From Gautieria morchelliformis (Eukaryota; Basidiomycota; Agaricomycetes; Gomphales; Gomphaceae): a stretch of 64,000 nt of DNA. The stretch's first letter is position 1, and the number at the start of each line of letters is the position of its first letter. The DNA lies in NCBI GenBank assembly GCA_015179125.1, contig WHVA01000072.1:186001-250000 (forward strand). Direction: 5' to 3'. Below, piece after piece: positions 20,671 through 32,727 of the stretch. The notes beneath the pieces were generated by a model. It had not been told where the DNA came from, searched no databases, and saw nothing but the letters and a program-made list of their open reading frames with translations. The position numbers and the translations under genes are program-made.

Positions 20671-22515
20671 ATGGCCCCCGCTGCCAATCGATCTCTGAAC
20701 CCTGTGGAACAAAAAATCCACCAAGCATGCTCAGCAAACGACAAAAAGGTCCGTTTTATTTCCTCTGCCGTGTCCTGAAAAAAATAAACTACCCGTCCAC
20801 CAGATGCTGGCGCAGAAGGAGATCGACACCTTAGTTCCAGATGTCAACGTTCGCGTGGCGGCAATCAACTTCCTTCTATCCACTGTGCGTATAGTACTGC
20901 ATGCACCGTGGTCGCGTGCGTGGGCTGAATAGCTCGACCTGGATAGGGCATGCTCAAGATGATGTCACAAGACGGCGGGAAGCAGATATCATATAAAGCA
21001 GTCATGAAGAAGGAAATGGAAATGTGAGCCTTCTATATATATACAATGCTCCCTCTCTCTCCTCATTCCTCCCTCTCAGCAAGAAAGAAATGGGAGGAGA
21101 TGAGAATATGGTATTGAGCCACATCCAGTCTGCTGCGAACGAAGGTCTGTTAGGTTACTTTTACTTTCTAGCTTATCACTCATTTGCCTACCAGGAATAT
21201 GGACGAAGCACCTTAAGGGCAAGACCGAACTTCATCAAACCATAATCAACCGATGCCTCAAATCGCTGGAGCAAAGGGGGTTAATTAAAGCCGTGAAATC
21301 AGTCAAGGTGTGCTGCGAGACTGCATATCCCATACATGACAAATTGACCGTTCTTTTCAAGTATCCCACCCGAAAGATCTACATGATGTCCCACCTTGAG
21401 CCCTCCGTTGAAGTCACCGGCGGTCCGTGGTATTCTGAGAATGAGCTCGACACTGAGTTTATTAAGATGTTGGCCAGTGCATGCCTTCGTTTCATCCAGG
21501 ACAAGGTATGCACGAGTTACGTCCCGGGAATGCGCTTGCTTACGTTACAGCGCAGAGCTTCCCCAAGTCCACCTCCTCTGCGGCGCCCCTTTTCCCCATA
21601 TCGAAATCATCGTCATACCCTACTTCGAAGATGATCCACAGTTGGCTGCTCAAGTCCAGGCTAAGTGAACAAGAGCTTGGTGTGGAGCACGTGGAGATGT
21701 TACTTGACACGCTTGTCTTCGATGGCGAAATTGAGCGACTGCCTGCATATGGTGCCGGTATGTGGGATATGGGTGCTATGGACCAGGATAGCGAGGATGA
21801 ACGGAAGGAGAAAAGGCGGAAGAAGAAAGCGAAGAAGGAAAAGGCTGAGCGAGAGCAGATGAAAAAGGGGAAGGGAAAGAAAAGGGCAAGGCAAGATGAC
21901 AGCAGTGAAGATAGCGATGAGGACGAGGTCAGGAAGAAGAAGCGACGGAAGGTGAAGGAGGAGAGTGACGACAGCGACGACCACAAAAGGAAGAGCAAGA
22001 GTAAGAAGGCACGGAAAGGCCGCTATGACAAGTCCGATTCCGAATCCGATGCGGAGAGTTATTCCGACTCTGACCTCGATCGGAAGAAATCCAAACGGCG
22101 GAAAACGGCATCCAAGTCATCCAGGTCCAAATCTAGATCCAAGTCTAAGCGTCGTTCTTCAACATCCTCAAGTTCAGAGTCAGATGATGAATCCGATGTG
22201 TCGGAATCTTCATCTACGTCGCGCAAGACGAAAAAGAAGAGATCCTCCTCGAAGTCCTCCTCAAGGGCAAAAACCAAGTCCTTGTTTGACCTGGACTCGG
22301 ACGGCTCAGACGCGGACGGAATGGTGACGCTGAAGGGCGTTGGCTCAGCGAACGTATATCGCGCTGTGCGACAGGAGCGCGTCAGTATAGGTTTGTCTCA
22401 AGCACCGTGCGGGCGGTGTCCCGTGTTCGAATTCTGCCACGAGAGCGGGCCAGTGAACCCGAGGGACTGCACATATTACGGAGACTGGTTGCTACAAGGC
22501 GTGGCCGAATTCTAA
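20671..22515 (+). CDS. RPC34: RNA polymerase III subunit RPC6 (C34/POLR3F)
   Basis: This is the C34 subunit of RNA polymerase III, needed for promoter opening and TFIIIB contact. The start MAPAANRSLNPVEQKIHQAC leads into winged-helix domain 1 (LVPDVNVRVAAINFLLSTGMLK). Domain 2 (MVLSHIQSAANEGIWTKHLK, CLKSLEQRGLIKAVKSVK, YPTRKIYMM) and domain 3 (YPTSKMIHSWLLKSRLSEQ) follow. The C-terminus CGRCPVFEFC...C.YYGDWL matches the family's [4Fe-4S]-binding tail. Introns are 20749-20803, 20885-20946, 21024-21079, 21145-21194, 21308-21361 and 21506-21555. Unusually, about 180 residues rich in Lys, Ser, Asp and Glu (21786-22325) separate domain 3 from the Fe-S tail. The reading frame is intact. Confidence 0.93.
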
Positions 22516-22607
22516 ACTTTTCACGATTCTAAAATATAACACCCCCAGCCACGCCCGATCGATATCTCTAATCTACATGATATCCCAGACCTGCACTGCA
22601 GCGCGCC

Positions 22608-23905
22608 TCAAACTCTGCAATTATCCAACCGAATGATTAAGACGTCTTCTGCGCCAACCTCCACCAGCCGATCCATCACATCTGCAACTTTTTTCTTCTC
22701 CACCATGCTGCTGACGCCAACCCAATTCTCGTCATCCAATGGGGACAGCGTGGGTGCACGTCGGCCGGGTGTGATCTCCATGGCGCTCGCCAGAACCTGG
22801 CGGGGTATATTGTACTGGCACAGTACATATCTATCGATCGCCGACTAAGTGCGCATCCCCCGCTGAAATTGTACAATTAACGCACTTTGAGCTGGCGATG
22901 ACACCCGCGATGCGCTTCGTTATCCGCTCAATCAGCGGTGCGAGGTGTGCGTGCTTTGGCTTAGTAGACCGGATCAGAACGGCCTCGGTTTCAAGCAGTG
23001 TCCCGATGGCGTGCAGACCGGCGGCACGCATGGTCTCGCCGGATTCTGAATCGATGGTCGAGGGTCGCTTCAGTACCGCGACCACGTCATATCAGATTGA
23101 CGCAGCTGCCTACCCACAAGGTCCACTAACACGAGTCAGCTTGTCATCCTAGGATGGCATACGCATGTGGATACGACCTACCGATTCCGTCGGCCAGTCC
23201 GAGCGAGCATGCAGCTTCGACGCTCCCGCCGACATACTCGATCTTTGTCCGCTGCTCGTTCACTAGCCCGAGTTCGGTATCCAAATCGTCGAAATACCGG
23301 CCTGCGAGGACCTCGAACGACGTCACGACCCGTTTTCCGGCAAGGTCCTGCACGGATTTGATCGAAGATGACTCTGGGACTTGGAACTTGGTCGAGTTAG
23401 GATTAGTTGTGTGGTGGAAAAGAAAAAAAGAAAAATTTACCTGAAGTGCACACTTGCCGAATCCGAGACGTAACACCTCCGTGACATGCTCAGACATACC
23501 GGCTTCCAGGATCACGTCATGGCCTGTGATCCCAAGGTCAACATTACCTTTGCCGACAAACGACGGTATGTCCGCCGCCGGGAGAAAGACTCTACGTTAT
23601 ATTAAGCTTCATAGATGCGGTAATGGGTACAGAGGACACACAATGCTATGGGGTGGTTCCCGACAAGGCAAACGTCCAAACGATGAGACCGAGTGAACTG
23701 AATATCGGCACCTGTTTGCGCCCATGAGTGTCCATACCCGGCCAGACTACAGACAAATTCCAAGCAACAGACCAGAGAGCAGCTCCAATGTTTTCTCATA
23801 CAGCCGGCCTGCGGATATTTTATGATAAAAACATGGGGAACACGGCTACGAAGTGACGCAGCATGAACCTTTTTTTGGAATTGCGAATAGAAGCCGGCCG
23901 TCCAT
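22608..23905 (-). CDS. HIS1: ATP phosphoribosyltransferase (first step of histidine biosynthesis)
   Basis: HIS1 condenses ATP and PRPP, the feedback-regulated first step of histidine synthesis. Spliced, the protein starts MDGRLLFAIPKKGRLYEKTL and continues LSGADIQFTRS, RLDVCLV, FLPAADIPSFVGKGNVDLGI, TGHDVILEAGM and SSIKSVQDLAGKRVVTSF. Then come GGSVEAACSLGLADGIVDLV, ESGETMRAAGLHAIGTLLET and the regulatory C-terminal domain (ITPGRRAPTLSPL, WVGVSSMVEKKKVADVMD), ending LDNCRV. Introns include 23809-23868, 23712-23772, 23592-23641, 23387-23440, 23126-23181 and 23046-23113, plus one near 22805-22870. A 12-nt exon (23114-23125) encodes the residues between GI and ESGE. The ATG at 23905 gives a short N-terminus, so an upstream start exon cannot be excluded. 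Confidence 0.94.
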
Positions 23906-24703
23906 GGATTCAGAGCCCAAGTCTGCACATGCCACGACAGGGGTGAGAATGCAGTCGTTGAGAGAAAAAATAACCAATATCGACACGTACGCATCTTGGT
24001 TTTGTCGGGAGGATGGAGGAGGAGATGTTCGCTGAACTCGGTCGAGTCACCAGTGAGGTCGGAGGCTGAAAACGTTCCAAGGTGGCGCATCACGTGACAC
24101 GCGATGCAGAAGCTTAGTCATCACTCATCACAAAGAACTTATTTGCAGGTAGCAGGTACCCTCATATTTGTGTCCGTCTGATTCGCCCTAGGACAGCCAT
24201 CGCGAGGGCTGGCATTGTCGCAATCACACTGCAGTGGCACCGCAGATGGTAGGCATAATACCTCGCTCATGCCTTCATGTATTTACATACCAGACATATA
24301 CTATATGTAGTATCATTAAGGATGATACCCGCCCTGACTATAATATTCAGCTATATCGCGGATTCATACGCAGGAATCCCCCTGGTATCCTCACAAGAGC
24401 TAGGACCTGTCACCTCCAGAGCAGGATACCCAACCCCGGAGTAGTATCTCTAAGAATTCTGTAACATCCGCAGTTTCGAACTAGTCTGTTGGCAATTATA
24501 TGTGCTTGGCTTTATGTGTTGTGTCAATTGGCATCGTTAAAGTCGCCGTAGTCGTCTCTGCAGGTCAGGGAGTGCGCAATTAATAGCTAGAAGATGTGGG
24601 CCATGCACGATCCAATTGGTCCCGCGGATATATGAATAGTACTTGTGTCTGGAGACCAAAACTGCAGCAGGTGTAAATTGAGAAGATCCCGACGTCAGAA
24701 GCG
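23906..24703. other. Intergenic, nothing recognised
   Basis: About 800 bp between HIS1 (upstream side) and the 3' end of the F-box-like gene. It probably contains the HIS1 promoter. No conserved coding or repeat signal was seen. Confidence 0.45.
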
Positions 24704-25888
24704 TTAAACACCGCCCCATATGGGATATGGCTCCTGCGCTGCAAGGACAAAGTCGACCTCGTGCTCCAGCCAAATCCAGCGATGGCGATCGTATCCTTGC
24801 CAAAACACGAGCTCGCGCAGCGAAGGGCTAAAGGTACGGAACTCGCAGGCCATGGAAAGCTCCCAGTAGCTATCAACGGGCGGGTGTATATGGCTCACGA
24901 CAAACTCAAGTATGTGTAGCTCCGGGAGACGAAGGAGTGGCTTATATATACGAGTAGCCTGAAAGGGGGATATTAATGTGGGATTGCAGTAACAATATTA
25001 CGGACTCACTGGGACATCTTTGGTCCATGGAAAGTTAATTGTGCCAATGAATTTGAGGTGGGGCAGAAAGCTTGGAGCAAGTTCCAAAACTTCGATTGAA
25101 TAAGTCTCCAGGGGATGCGAAGGAGTCAGGTCCCCTAGGTCGAGCGCAATGACGCCATTTGGTGCGGTACTACGCATGAGACAATCTTTTAATAGGTACA
25201 TGGCAGGCGGCAGCGTGTGCAACGTTGTCGCTTGTCCGAGGCGTAAACGCACGTGCGTAACGGGGCGCCCAGGTACAAGGAGACACAATGCGGATGGGGG
25301 TGCATCAACCTGGGTCAGATTGGCTACTGCGTCGCGGCGCAACGAGAGCGCACTCGGCATTTGTTGCGCCTCAAGTGCTACGCCGGGCACATCCCCGTTC
25401 TCCAAACGCGTCAGGTTGCGCGCCCCATCGCTCTCCAGGAATCCGACCACTTCAGTGTCCCACCAAAATGGCGAGCGCAACACGCGCAGGCGTCCAGGCA
25501 TGTCGCGCAGGCTACGTAGAACCCAGGACGCAGAGGAGAACTCTGGATCATTTCCGACGATGCATAGGAGCTTGAGGTCGGCGCCACAGAGCTTCAAAAC
25601 GTCACTGAGTTGATTCCAATATGTCTGTGGCGCACGCTCGTGCTCAGGTGGGCGGATAAAGAGCTGTCGTGGATAGGACGTTCGGATGGGGCGAGAGGTG
25701 AAGGCTTGCAGGATAGCATGGAGCATCCGGTCGCCAAGAGAATAGAGTGAGCTGTATAGATGTTCTTCGGCAATTGGGTGCAGTGCGCGCGAGGTGCGTG
25801 CCAGAGCTGCTATGGCTGGGTTGTCGTACATTGGGAGTAAGTGCTCGACAATGCGCTTGCAAACTTCGAGAGGTAATTGGTTAGACAT
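24704..25888 (-). CDS. F-box-like protein of unknown target
   Basis: Two exons (25010-25888 and 24704-24958) joined by a 51-bp GT-AG intron give about 377 residues. The N-terminus, MSNQLPLEVCKRIVEHLL followed by AIAALARTSRALHPIAEEHL, has the pattern of fungal F-box or F-box-like domains (LP.E....I...L, then a hydrophobic helix with a conserved Leu/Tyr). The rest is a leucine-rich but irregular region of the kind seen in the very large F-box-like families of mushrooms, which may act as substrate-recognition subunits of SCF ubiquitin ligases. No catalytic motif is present. The start is the first ATG, directly before the F-box-like motif. The specific role is unknown. Confidence 0.7.
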
Positions 25889-26370
25889 TTTGAATGTAGA
25901 TACTATCTGTGCAATAATATTTGAGCGTAGGCGAAAGGGACCGGAGCACCTTTACAGTACGAGCTTTGAAGGAGGTCACTTGGATATATTACATAATTCT
26001 GTCCCCTCGCACCTCCATTGACTCCGACTGAAAGCTGTCGAGACAACCTCGCTCGGATCATTATGATCCTGTTGGCCCTTTTTTTCTTTTCCCTGTATGG
26101 TCTTTTATTATGCGGACATTTTTCCACCGATAGTATTGTAAGTGTCTCCGATTGTATTTTCTCGTCAATTATCTTGGGCTTTCCCCCGAAGCGGAGTCGA
26201 GGACTCACGCGCTACTGTAAGATAACCAACCTAAGCTAAGTATGATCGGTTGGCTTGGTCTACTAGTGGGATGTCTCTTTCCGTAAGTGGCAAATGCCGA
26301 AGAAGCCAGGCAACAATATTATTACCGGTAGATGGAGCAAGGCTCCTTATTCTCACCCACTTGCCACGAC
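25889..26370. other. Intergenic between divergent genes
   Basis: A shared upstream region for the F-box-like gene (minus) and the P450 (plus). A 73-codon frame at 26018-26239 with one hydrophobic stretch has no other support. Confidence 0.45.
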
Positions 26371-28650
26371 ATGGAGAAGATGGATAGAACTTCTATCGTG
26401 GCATCTGTTGCGGGTGGTGTGGTGGGTGTGTTTGCTGTTAATGCTAATCCATGTTTTGACATGTTCTACAGGCCACCCACTTCCTCTTCAATAAATATGA
26501 ACCCAGGAGACTTTTCCTGATATTCTCGTTGATTCTAGGACCACCAGCTGTGCTTGCATTTTCGCTTTATCCATCACACACACCCTCTGCAGTCGTGAAA
26601 TCCTACGCAATTCATCTGGGGAGTCTGATCGCTTCGCTCGTGGCATATCGTCTCTCCCCCTATCATCCCTTGGCAGCATTCCCGGGCCCGGTTGTTGCCA
26701 AAATTACACGATTTCACGCTTTGTATATAGTATCGACAGGAAATCAGCATCGCTACTACAAGTCCCTCCATGCTCGCTATGGCCCCTATGTTCGTACAGG
26801 TGGGAATACAAACTGAGACAATTGGAGACATCGTCCTCATGCACTTCAGGCCCTAATCATATACATGTCAGTGAGGCGGCTGCGCTTTCACCCGTTATGG
26901 CGGCGAAACCATTCAGAAAGGGTGAAAGTGAGTTGAACTTCAATACATAGCTATGTCCTTCCGTTCAAGTGATTTCAGGATACGGCGTCATCACCCCTCA
27001 CGGGTCCACTGGCAGCCTTATTGGACTTGTAGACCCTCAGGAACATGCCCAGCGCCGGAAAATCTGGGACCGGGGCCTGAATACAAGTGCTATACTAGGC
27101 TACCAAGACATGCTTTTCGCGCGTATTGGTCGCCTCATCCATCAGCTTGACCAACTGCAAGGTTCCGAAACAGATATTTCATTGTGGCTTTCATGTTTTT
27201 CGTATGTCGTCTGGCCCTTTCTGTGGGTTTTGACTTCTTGGTCTGAGTGTTATTCCATGCAGGTTTGACTTTATGGGTGACCTGGCGTAAATCAATCTTA
27301 AAGTAACTGATTGAGCCGATATTCACCTAATGTGAGATAGATTCGGAGGTGCATTCAGACTATCGGAACAAGGTTCTGATGCCGACGGCCACATGAGATG
27401 TATACGACTGCACATGAAGTTCGTCCCACGGCATTTTTTTTTTCCATAATCCTCCTAAGTTTTAGATTTCAGGAAGTGGTGGGGTCCATCCCTTGGGTCA
27501 AACCCTTTGTTTGGGTGCTCCCAGGATCGTTTCCAAGCAAGCACTTCCGAAAGTTTGCAGCAGCAAGTGTTCTTGCTAGAAGGGCACAAGGTTCCTCAAG
27601 AAAAGACATTTTCTACTATCTAGTGAGAAAGGCACATTGTCTACTCGGGGTCTTATTTATTCTTGTCAAATCAAGCTTGATGAGGAAGGCATTGGCCGTG
27701 GTCCTCCATCACTCCCGACACTGGTATTGGAATCCGCATTGGCCATCATTGCTGGTAATTAGCTTCGATTCCATTCACAGATGATGCTGACGTCGTCTGC
27801 AGGCTCAGACACCACTGGAACCGCACTTTCCAATCTATTTTTTTACCTTCTGTCCAATCCGGACATTTTAGCTCGTCTGCAGAAGGAAGTTGATAATGCA
27901 TTCCCACCCGGATCAGATACATTCTCGCCCGCCGTGGCTGCTGAAATGAAACTCCTGAATGCTGTGATGTGAGTCTTTGTACTGTTTGAATCCATCCTAG
28001 TTGTGAATTGTCACTAGAAACGAGACCCTGAGACTTCAGCCGGCCGTCCCGACTGGTGCGCAGCGTCTCTTACCATGGGGTTGCGGTGGTGTAGATATTG
28101 CAGGCCGGTCAGCTGCCTCGTCTGGCTTACTCACTCCCTTACTCTGTGCTAATATTTCAAACAACACAGTTGGATTCCAGAGGGTACTACTGTCCAAATT
28201 TCGGCCTACAGCGGTATGCGCCTCATACATTACCTCACGGTGTCCCCCATAGATAAGACTACTAACCTATTTCCTTGAAGTACACCGCGACCCGCAGTAC
28301 TTCTATCCTGAACCAGAATCCTTCCGTCCAGACCGTTGGCTGGAAACCAAGTCCGACTCTAGACTCGACCACTCCGCCTACTTTCCCTTTAGCTATGGTC
28401 GGCTCATTTCCTTGATATTATGCGTGCTGATGACACCCTCCTCACCATCCACACTGCAGGTCCCGCGAATTGTGCCGGGAAGGGTCTTGCCCTCCTAGAA
28501 CTCCGAATGGTCGTCTGCGCTCTAATTCAGAAGTTCGAGTTTGAATTTGCGCCTAGTTTCAAAACTTGGAGCTGGGACAAAAATCTTGAAGACCGCTTTA
28601 TACTGGTGAAGGGGGAGCTACCCGTTCAAATAAAGACTCGGAATCAGTGA
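26371..28650 (+). CDS. Cytochrome P450 monooxygenase
   Basis: A membrane-anchored haem-thiolate monooxygenase of the kind abundant in wood- and litter-decay fungi. The substrate is unknown. The N-terminus has a hydrophobic anchor (RRLFLIFSLILGPPAVLAFSL) and the Pro-rich hinge AAFPGPVVAK. Then come WDRGLNTSA (helix C W-R), the I-helix AGSDTTGTALS, the ExxR motif NETLRLQP, the PERF-like ESFRPDRW, and the haem-binding FSYGPANCAGKG with the Cys ligand. About a dozen short introns are needed. Those I checked (for example the donor before GSDTT and the final intron between YG and PANC) keep frame, so the gene looks intact. The ATG at 26371 is chosen; an in-frame ATG at 26332 is an alternative. Confidence 0.9.
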
Positions 28651-30579
28651 TCTCGTGCTTCGCTAGTATGAGACCCAGAAGTGGAGGGGGAATTTACAGG
28701 CACAGGACTCCCTTTGACGAAACTTATGGGCTTGACCTGCTTTGAAGATGTGTACATAAGTATATTTGAAGGTTTTGTTGCGTTCAAGCATTGAGTAAAA
28801 CTAAGCCATTAGAAGATGTTGGGTTTGGGGATACCATACACTTTTTATATCTGTGGCACTGCACCAAATTTGGCGTACAAGTCGGCACTCTTGCAACGGT
28901 ATGATGCTCTCGAATCTTCCCACACGGCCCGAGGTTGTTCGGCGAGAAAGGTTGTGGAAGGTCTCCGCAGTGTGTCAATATCACTTCAACGTTACCTGAT
29001 GCAGGTATCGACTTTTTGGCTGTGGCTTACCGCCTTCGTGAGAATCTAGGACCTCCATGGACCAAAGGGTTGGTTAAGCGGAGCGAGATCACCAGCCTGC
29101 CAATAACATAGCCTTAGCACAGGCAGATCGCGAGTCTATTCTCGGTCGCCGCTGCGGTGTATAATGCCCCTCTAATTTCTGTGATTGACTCTGCCCACCG
29201 CACTACATCAACGAAAATAGAGGCTGTGGTGTTTCGGATATGGTGAGCTCGCGAGTGACGTCCGTGCCTCTGGATGAGCGCATGCAAGCAAGAATGGGGT
29301 AGGCTGTTCAGGTTTGCGTAAAGCCGGGAGCATGAGGTCTAGTATACATCCTAATGATCCGTAAAAGATATGGCGGGCTGGAGCTGGATGATTCGGGGCT
29401 AGCGCCATCGTTGGTACCGGTGCCACCTGCGCTTTGCATCAGCAAGCCTACTAAATTGTACCAGATCTGACAATCCGAACGAGCCGGCCCTGGTAAGCCC
29501 TTTGTTTACAATTGATGCAGAACGAACACGGTCTCAACCTGTCTCTACCCAGCAGTAAGTATGATGTCCTCTCGGATAACATTATACTTAAAAAGCTACC
29601 GGCTCTCCCCCTCTATGTAACACGCATGCAAATAGATCTATAGGTGCCGGTCCGGCACCACGATCAGAAACACACGCTGTATCCAAGTACTTTCCTCTCA
29701 AGGCCTGCAAGATCCGAACCTACCTCTGCAAGAGCACCGGCAGGGCACGCTCCACGCTCGTGGATCTCCCGAAAACAAGTTTGATGTCCTCGTCCCGGGG
29801 GGGAGTTCGAATCCTTCAACGTAACTGCGAGTGCAAATGCCGCCACCACCGCAACCTGTCACGTCATCCATAAGCATCAACGTCCACGCCAGAGGATTAG
29901 CTCACAAATACCATAATTCAGATTGCTCCTTGCTCCAGTGTCCTGGTCTCGATTGCTAATACTAGACCGTTAAATTGTACTCCTTAATCGCCTCCGCCTG
30001 CGAGTCTTGTCGACGTCTTCTGATATCTGCAAGTCCATTTAGAATATACTCACAGTCATGCCTCCGCTTCCAAATAAGTCTCTCGCACCCTTCCACTCCT
30101 TCCATTACGGCGCTTCTTCCCTCAGCCTCCATATCTTCCAATATATTTTGTTGATTGTGAATTCACAGATGCCATCAGTTAATCCAAACGACTCTTATTC
30201 CTCCCTCCCGAGTCTTTCCACCGCGGCGTGCCATGTAATGGAGATACACCTACCGAAACACGCCTACACATCGCCTCCACGGCGGTCGGCACAATTTGCT
30301 TGAAGTCTTCTCCCTGGCAGAAGTTGATGAACTCTTACAGTAACTGGAAGACCCGAAGCGAGGGCCCTACGATTGGTGAGGATGCGTTGGCTGGAGAAAA
30401 CGTCGACGGGTAACGAAAGCGAGCCACTCGCTGATGCCCCAACACAGTGAACAAAAATAAATGTTTGAATAATTGCTTTTCAAGCCAATGATGTAATCCC
30501 GTAGAACGGCCTGCGCGTGCCATCGTGTGAAGAAAGAACTCACGAGTCTCAAAGGTTGCATGGAACTCTAGACGGCGTC
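28651..30579. other. Intergenic, no gene recognised
   Basis: About 1.9 kb downstream of the P450. Short open frames at 28816-29049, 29208-29426 and 30058-30303 show no family resemblance or conserved intron pattern. A B-box-like GAGTTCGAATCC near 29810 is not embedded in a foldable tRNA. Confidence 0.4.
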
Positions 30580-30702
30580 GAGTGGTGCCGTCGACAGCAT
30601 GCATACTTACAAGAGTCGGAAAGCCAACATGTAAACATGGAAGGCCAGAAGCGGTGTGCAACAACGGAGCCGACTCGGCAGCAGACACTCACTCGCCCGG
30701 TC
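30580..30702 (-). repeat. Inverted copy of the segment at 35662-35775
   Basis: The sequence around GAGTCGGAAAGCCAACATG, AACATGGAAGGCCAGAAGC and GGTGTGCAAC is the reverse complement of the plus-strand sequence at 35662-35775 (GTTGCACACCGCTTCTGGCC ... GGCTTTCCGACTC). Each lies at the left edge of a copy of the amidohydrolase duplication, but in opposite orientations. Confidence 0.75.
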
Positions 30703-32727
30703 ACAAGTCCAGGGTTCCCGTTTTTTTGGAGACACTCGGCCAGGAGTTCAGGCTTTAAAATCTGTTTTGGAGACACTCGACACTCGCCTACACTCGCCCG
30801 GTCACAAGTCCACCAGTGGTTGCTGCGTTTAGAGACAGTGCAATGCGCTGTTCAAGATGACATGATGTGATGCGTTTTCCCACAAGGTTCTAATTTACAG
30901 TAATTGGTGAGCTAGTCAGTTCTACTGGACGACGCGTCTCATATCTTAAGTTAGTCTTTTCTGCTCCCTGTGGATCCACCTGTGGATCTCGGTGCCTAGG
31001 TGTTCTTTCCTAAATGCCCTTCTGCCTTAGCCGGACGGTACTGTTTAAACTGTCCCACATGCATTGATGCATTTCGGAACTTGGCGACATGGTCTTGTTC
31101 CGGTAGCGCTATGTCACGTTGTCGTATCATTTACTGCCGTCCGAGTCATCGTGTGGCTGGAATGAGATGATGTGAGCTTGGTTCGTTATTTCTAATATTC
31201 CGTGTGATTGTCGAGTACATGGTTAACTATGGCTCACGCGTACTTATAGGCGACTCGTCCTGAGCTCTTGAGAGGCTAAGATCCTGGGATAAAACGGACT
31301 GTTCCCCGATGATGACACACCCTGCTCTGTATGTTATAGTCCTCCTCAGATTTTTTCTGTCTGTCAACGCCAGAGTCTGGAATGACACTGGAAAAGGATC
31401 TATCATTTTTGAAGAGGCATGGACGATACCTGAACTCATCGATCAACAGGAGTAAGTAGTATGGCATGACTAACTCTGCTGTATTATTACTGAGATATGT
31501 TTATACTGTAGTGGCACTGCTCCACCGCTGTGTGAGTCATTCAATGCTCGAAGATGCTTGCCTGCGCTTGTAGATTGACGTCACGGCAGCCCAATCGCTG
31601 GATCAACTGAAGGCCAATTTGCTTGATATACATAATCAACGTCTTGCTGAGATGGATGCAAGTGGAGTAGACTTCGTCAATACATATCTCACTATCCTTG
31701 AATACCCCATTGATTCGCGTTTAGATGGTCCTCTCTTGCGCGTCGCCTTGTGTCCAGGGAATATCTGACCCAATCGCTGCTGCAGAATTGGCGACAAGCA
31801 TCAACGATCAACTCGCCGCGTCCATTTCCAATAACACCATGCGCTTTGGGGCGTTTGCTACATTGGCTATGCATAATGCCTCAGTGGCTGCCCAGGAGCT
31901 CAACCGCACCGTCACGGAGCTAGGTTTCTTAGGCGCATTACTGAATGATTATCAGCAATCAGGACCTGACAATGGTCTGTAGAATCTTCATTATATATGC
32001 CCACAGAAAATTGTGCTGAACATCCAAAACGCACAGCCACTCTACTTTACTATGATCAGCCCGAATTTGACGTGTTTTGGCAAATGGTCACCGATTTGGA
32101 TGTCCCTGTATACATGCATCCCCGGGTGGGAATCAGTCAACTCACGGCGCTACAGTATCAGCACTCCATCTTTTTGAATGGACCCCAACAAGAATTCGCA
32201 GTGTCTCTTTCAACCCATGTTATGGGTCTATGTACAAACGGTATCTTCGAGTGAGTCTATTTCCCTCAGAGTTACTACATCTGACTGCTGGTGATCACTC
32301 AGCCGCTTCCCGACTGCCAAAGTCATTGTGGGGCACTTGGGTGAACGCATAACCTCTGACCTTTTCCGAATCGACGAACGTAAGCTTCCCAACAAATATT
32401 CTGGGCTGTTCGTTTGACAAGTGACGATCTCGGTTTCAGAACTAGCACGCCGGGTTCCTGAAGGCATGCCTATGCTGCGGAACCTGTCTTCTTACTGGAG
32501 GACGAACCTGTTCGAGACTACGTCCGGAAACTTCGCCACCCCTCTCCTGGCCTTCCACACCGAGCAGATTGGATTGGATCGGATCCTGTATTCCGTCGAT
32601 TACCCATACATAGACATGGCAGAGGGCGCTGCATGGCTGAAAACCCTTCCTTTGAGCAGCAGCGAGTTGATAGGGCTGCAGCGGGGGCGAGCCATTGAAT
32701 TACTGGGCTTAAACAAATAGGGAGAAG
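30703..32727 (+). repeat. Direct duplication, copy 1 (about 2 kb)
   Basis: Aligned with 35795-37824 at an offset of about 5095 bp. The left part (30703-31200) is similar with indels. The part from about 31330 to 32474 appears identical by eye. The last 250 bp differ at about 10 positions. Homology stops after GGGAGAAGCTT (about 32727 and 37824). Confidence 0.9.
31309..32720 (+). CDS. Secreted amidohydrolase-2 family protein, copy A
   Basis: This belongs to the amidohydrolase family that includes 2,3-dihydroxybenzoate and gamma-resorcylate decarboxylases; the substrate here is unknown. The start MMTHPALYVIVLLRFFLSVN forms a signal peptide, followed by GSIIFEEAWTIPELIDQQ, NLLDIHNQRLAEMDASGVDF, MVLSCASPCVQGISDPIAAA, LGFLGALLNDYQQSG, the metal-site YMHPR, VGHLGERI, and SVDYPY with the conserved Asp. 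It ends IELLGLNK. Introns run from about 31452 to 31511, then 31530-31573, 31674-31724, and later ones near 31977, 32251, 32380 and 32440. One junction (exon ending near 31529 to the exon at 31574) is off by one base with canonical sites, so a non-canonical splice or a lesion is possible. Copy B shares this. Confidence 0.8.

Noticed and set aside
21540..21998. 152-codon minus-strand frame opposite RPC6
   Set aside because: It is the antisense of the Lys/Ser/Glu-rich insert, giving a Phe/Ser-rich artefact.
29720..29830. Possible tRNA gene because of GAGTTCGAATCC near 29810
   Set aside because: No matching acceptor stem, D-arm or A box at the right distance; the B-box-like word alone is not enough.
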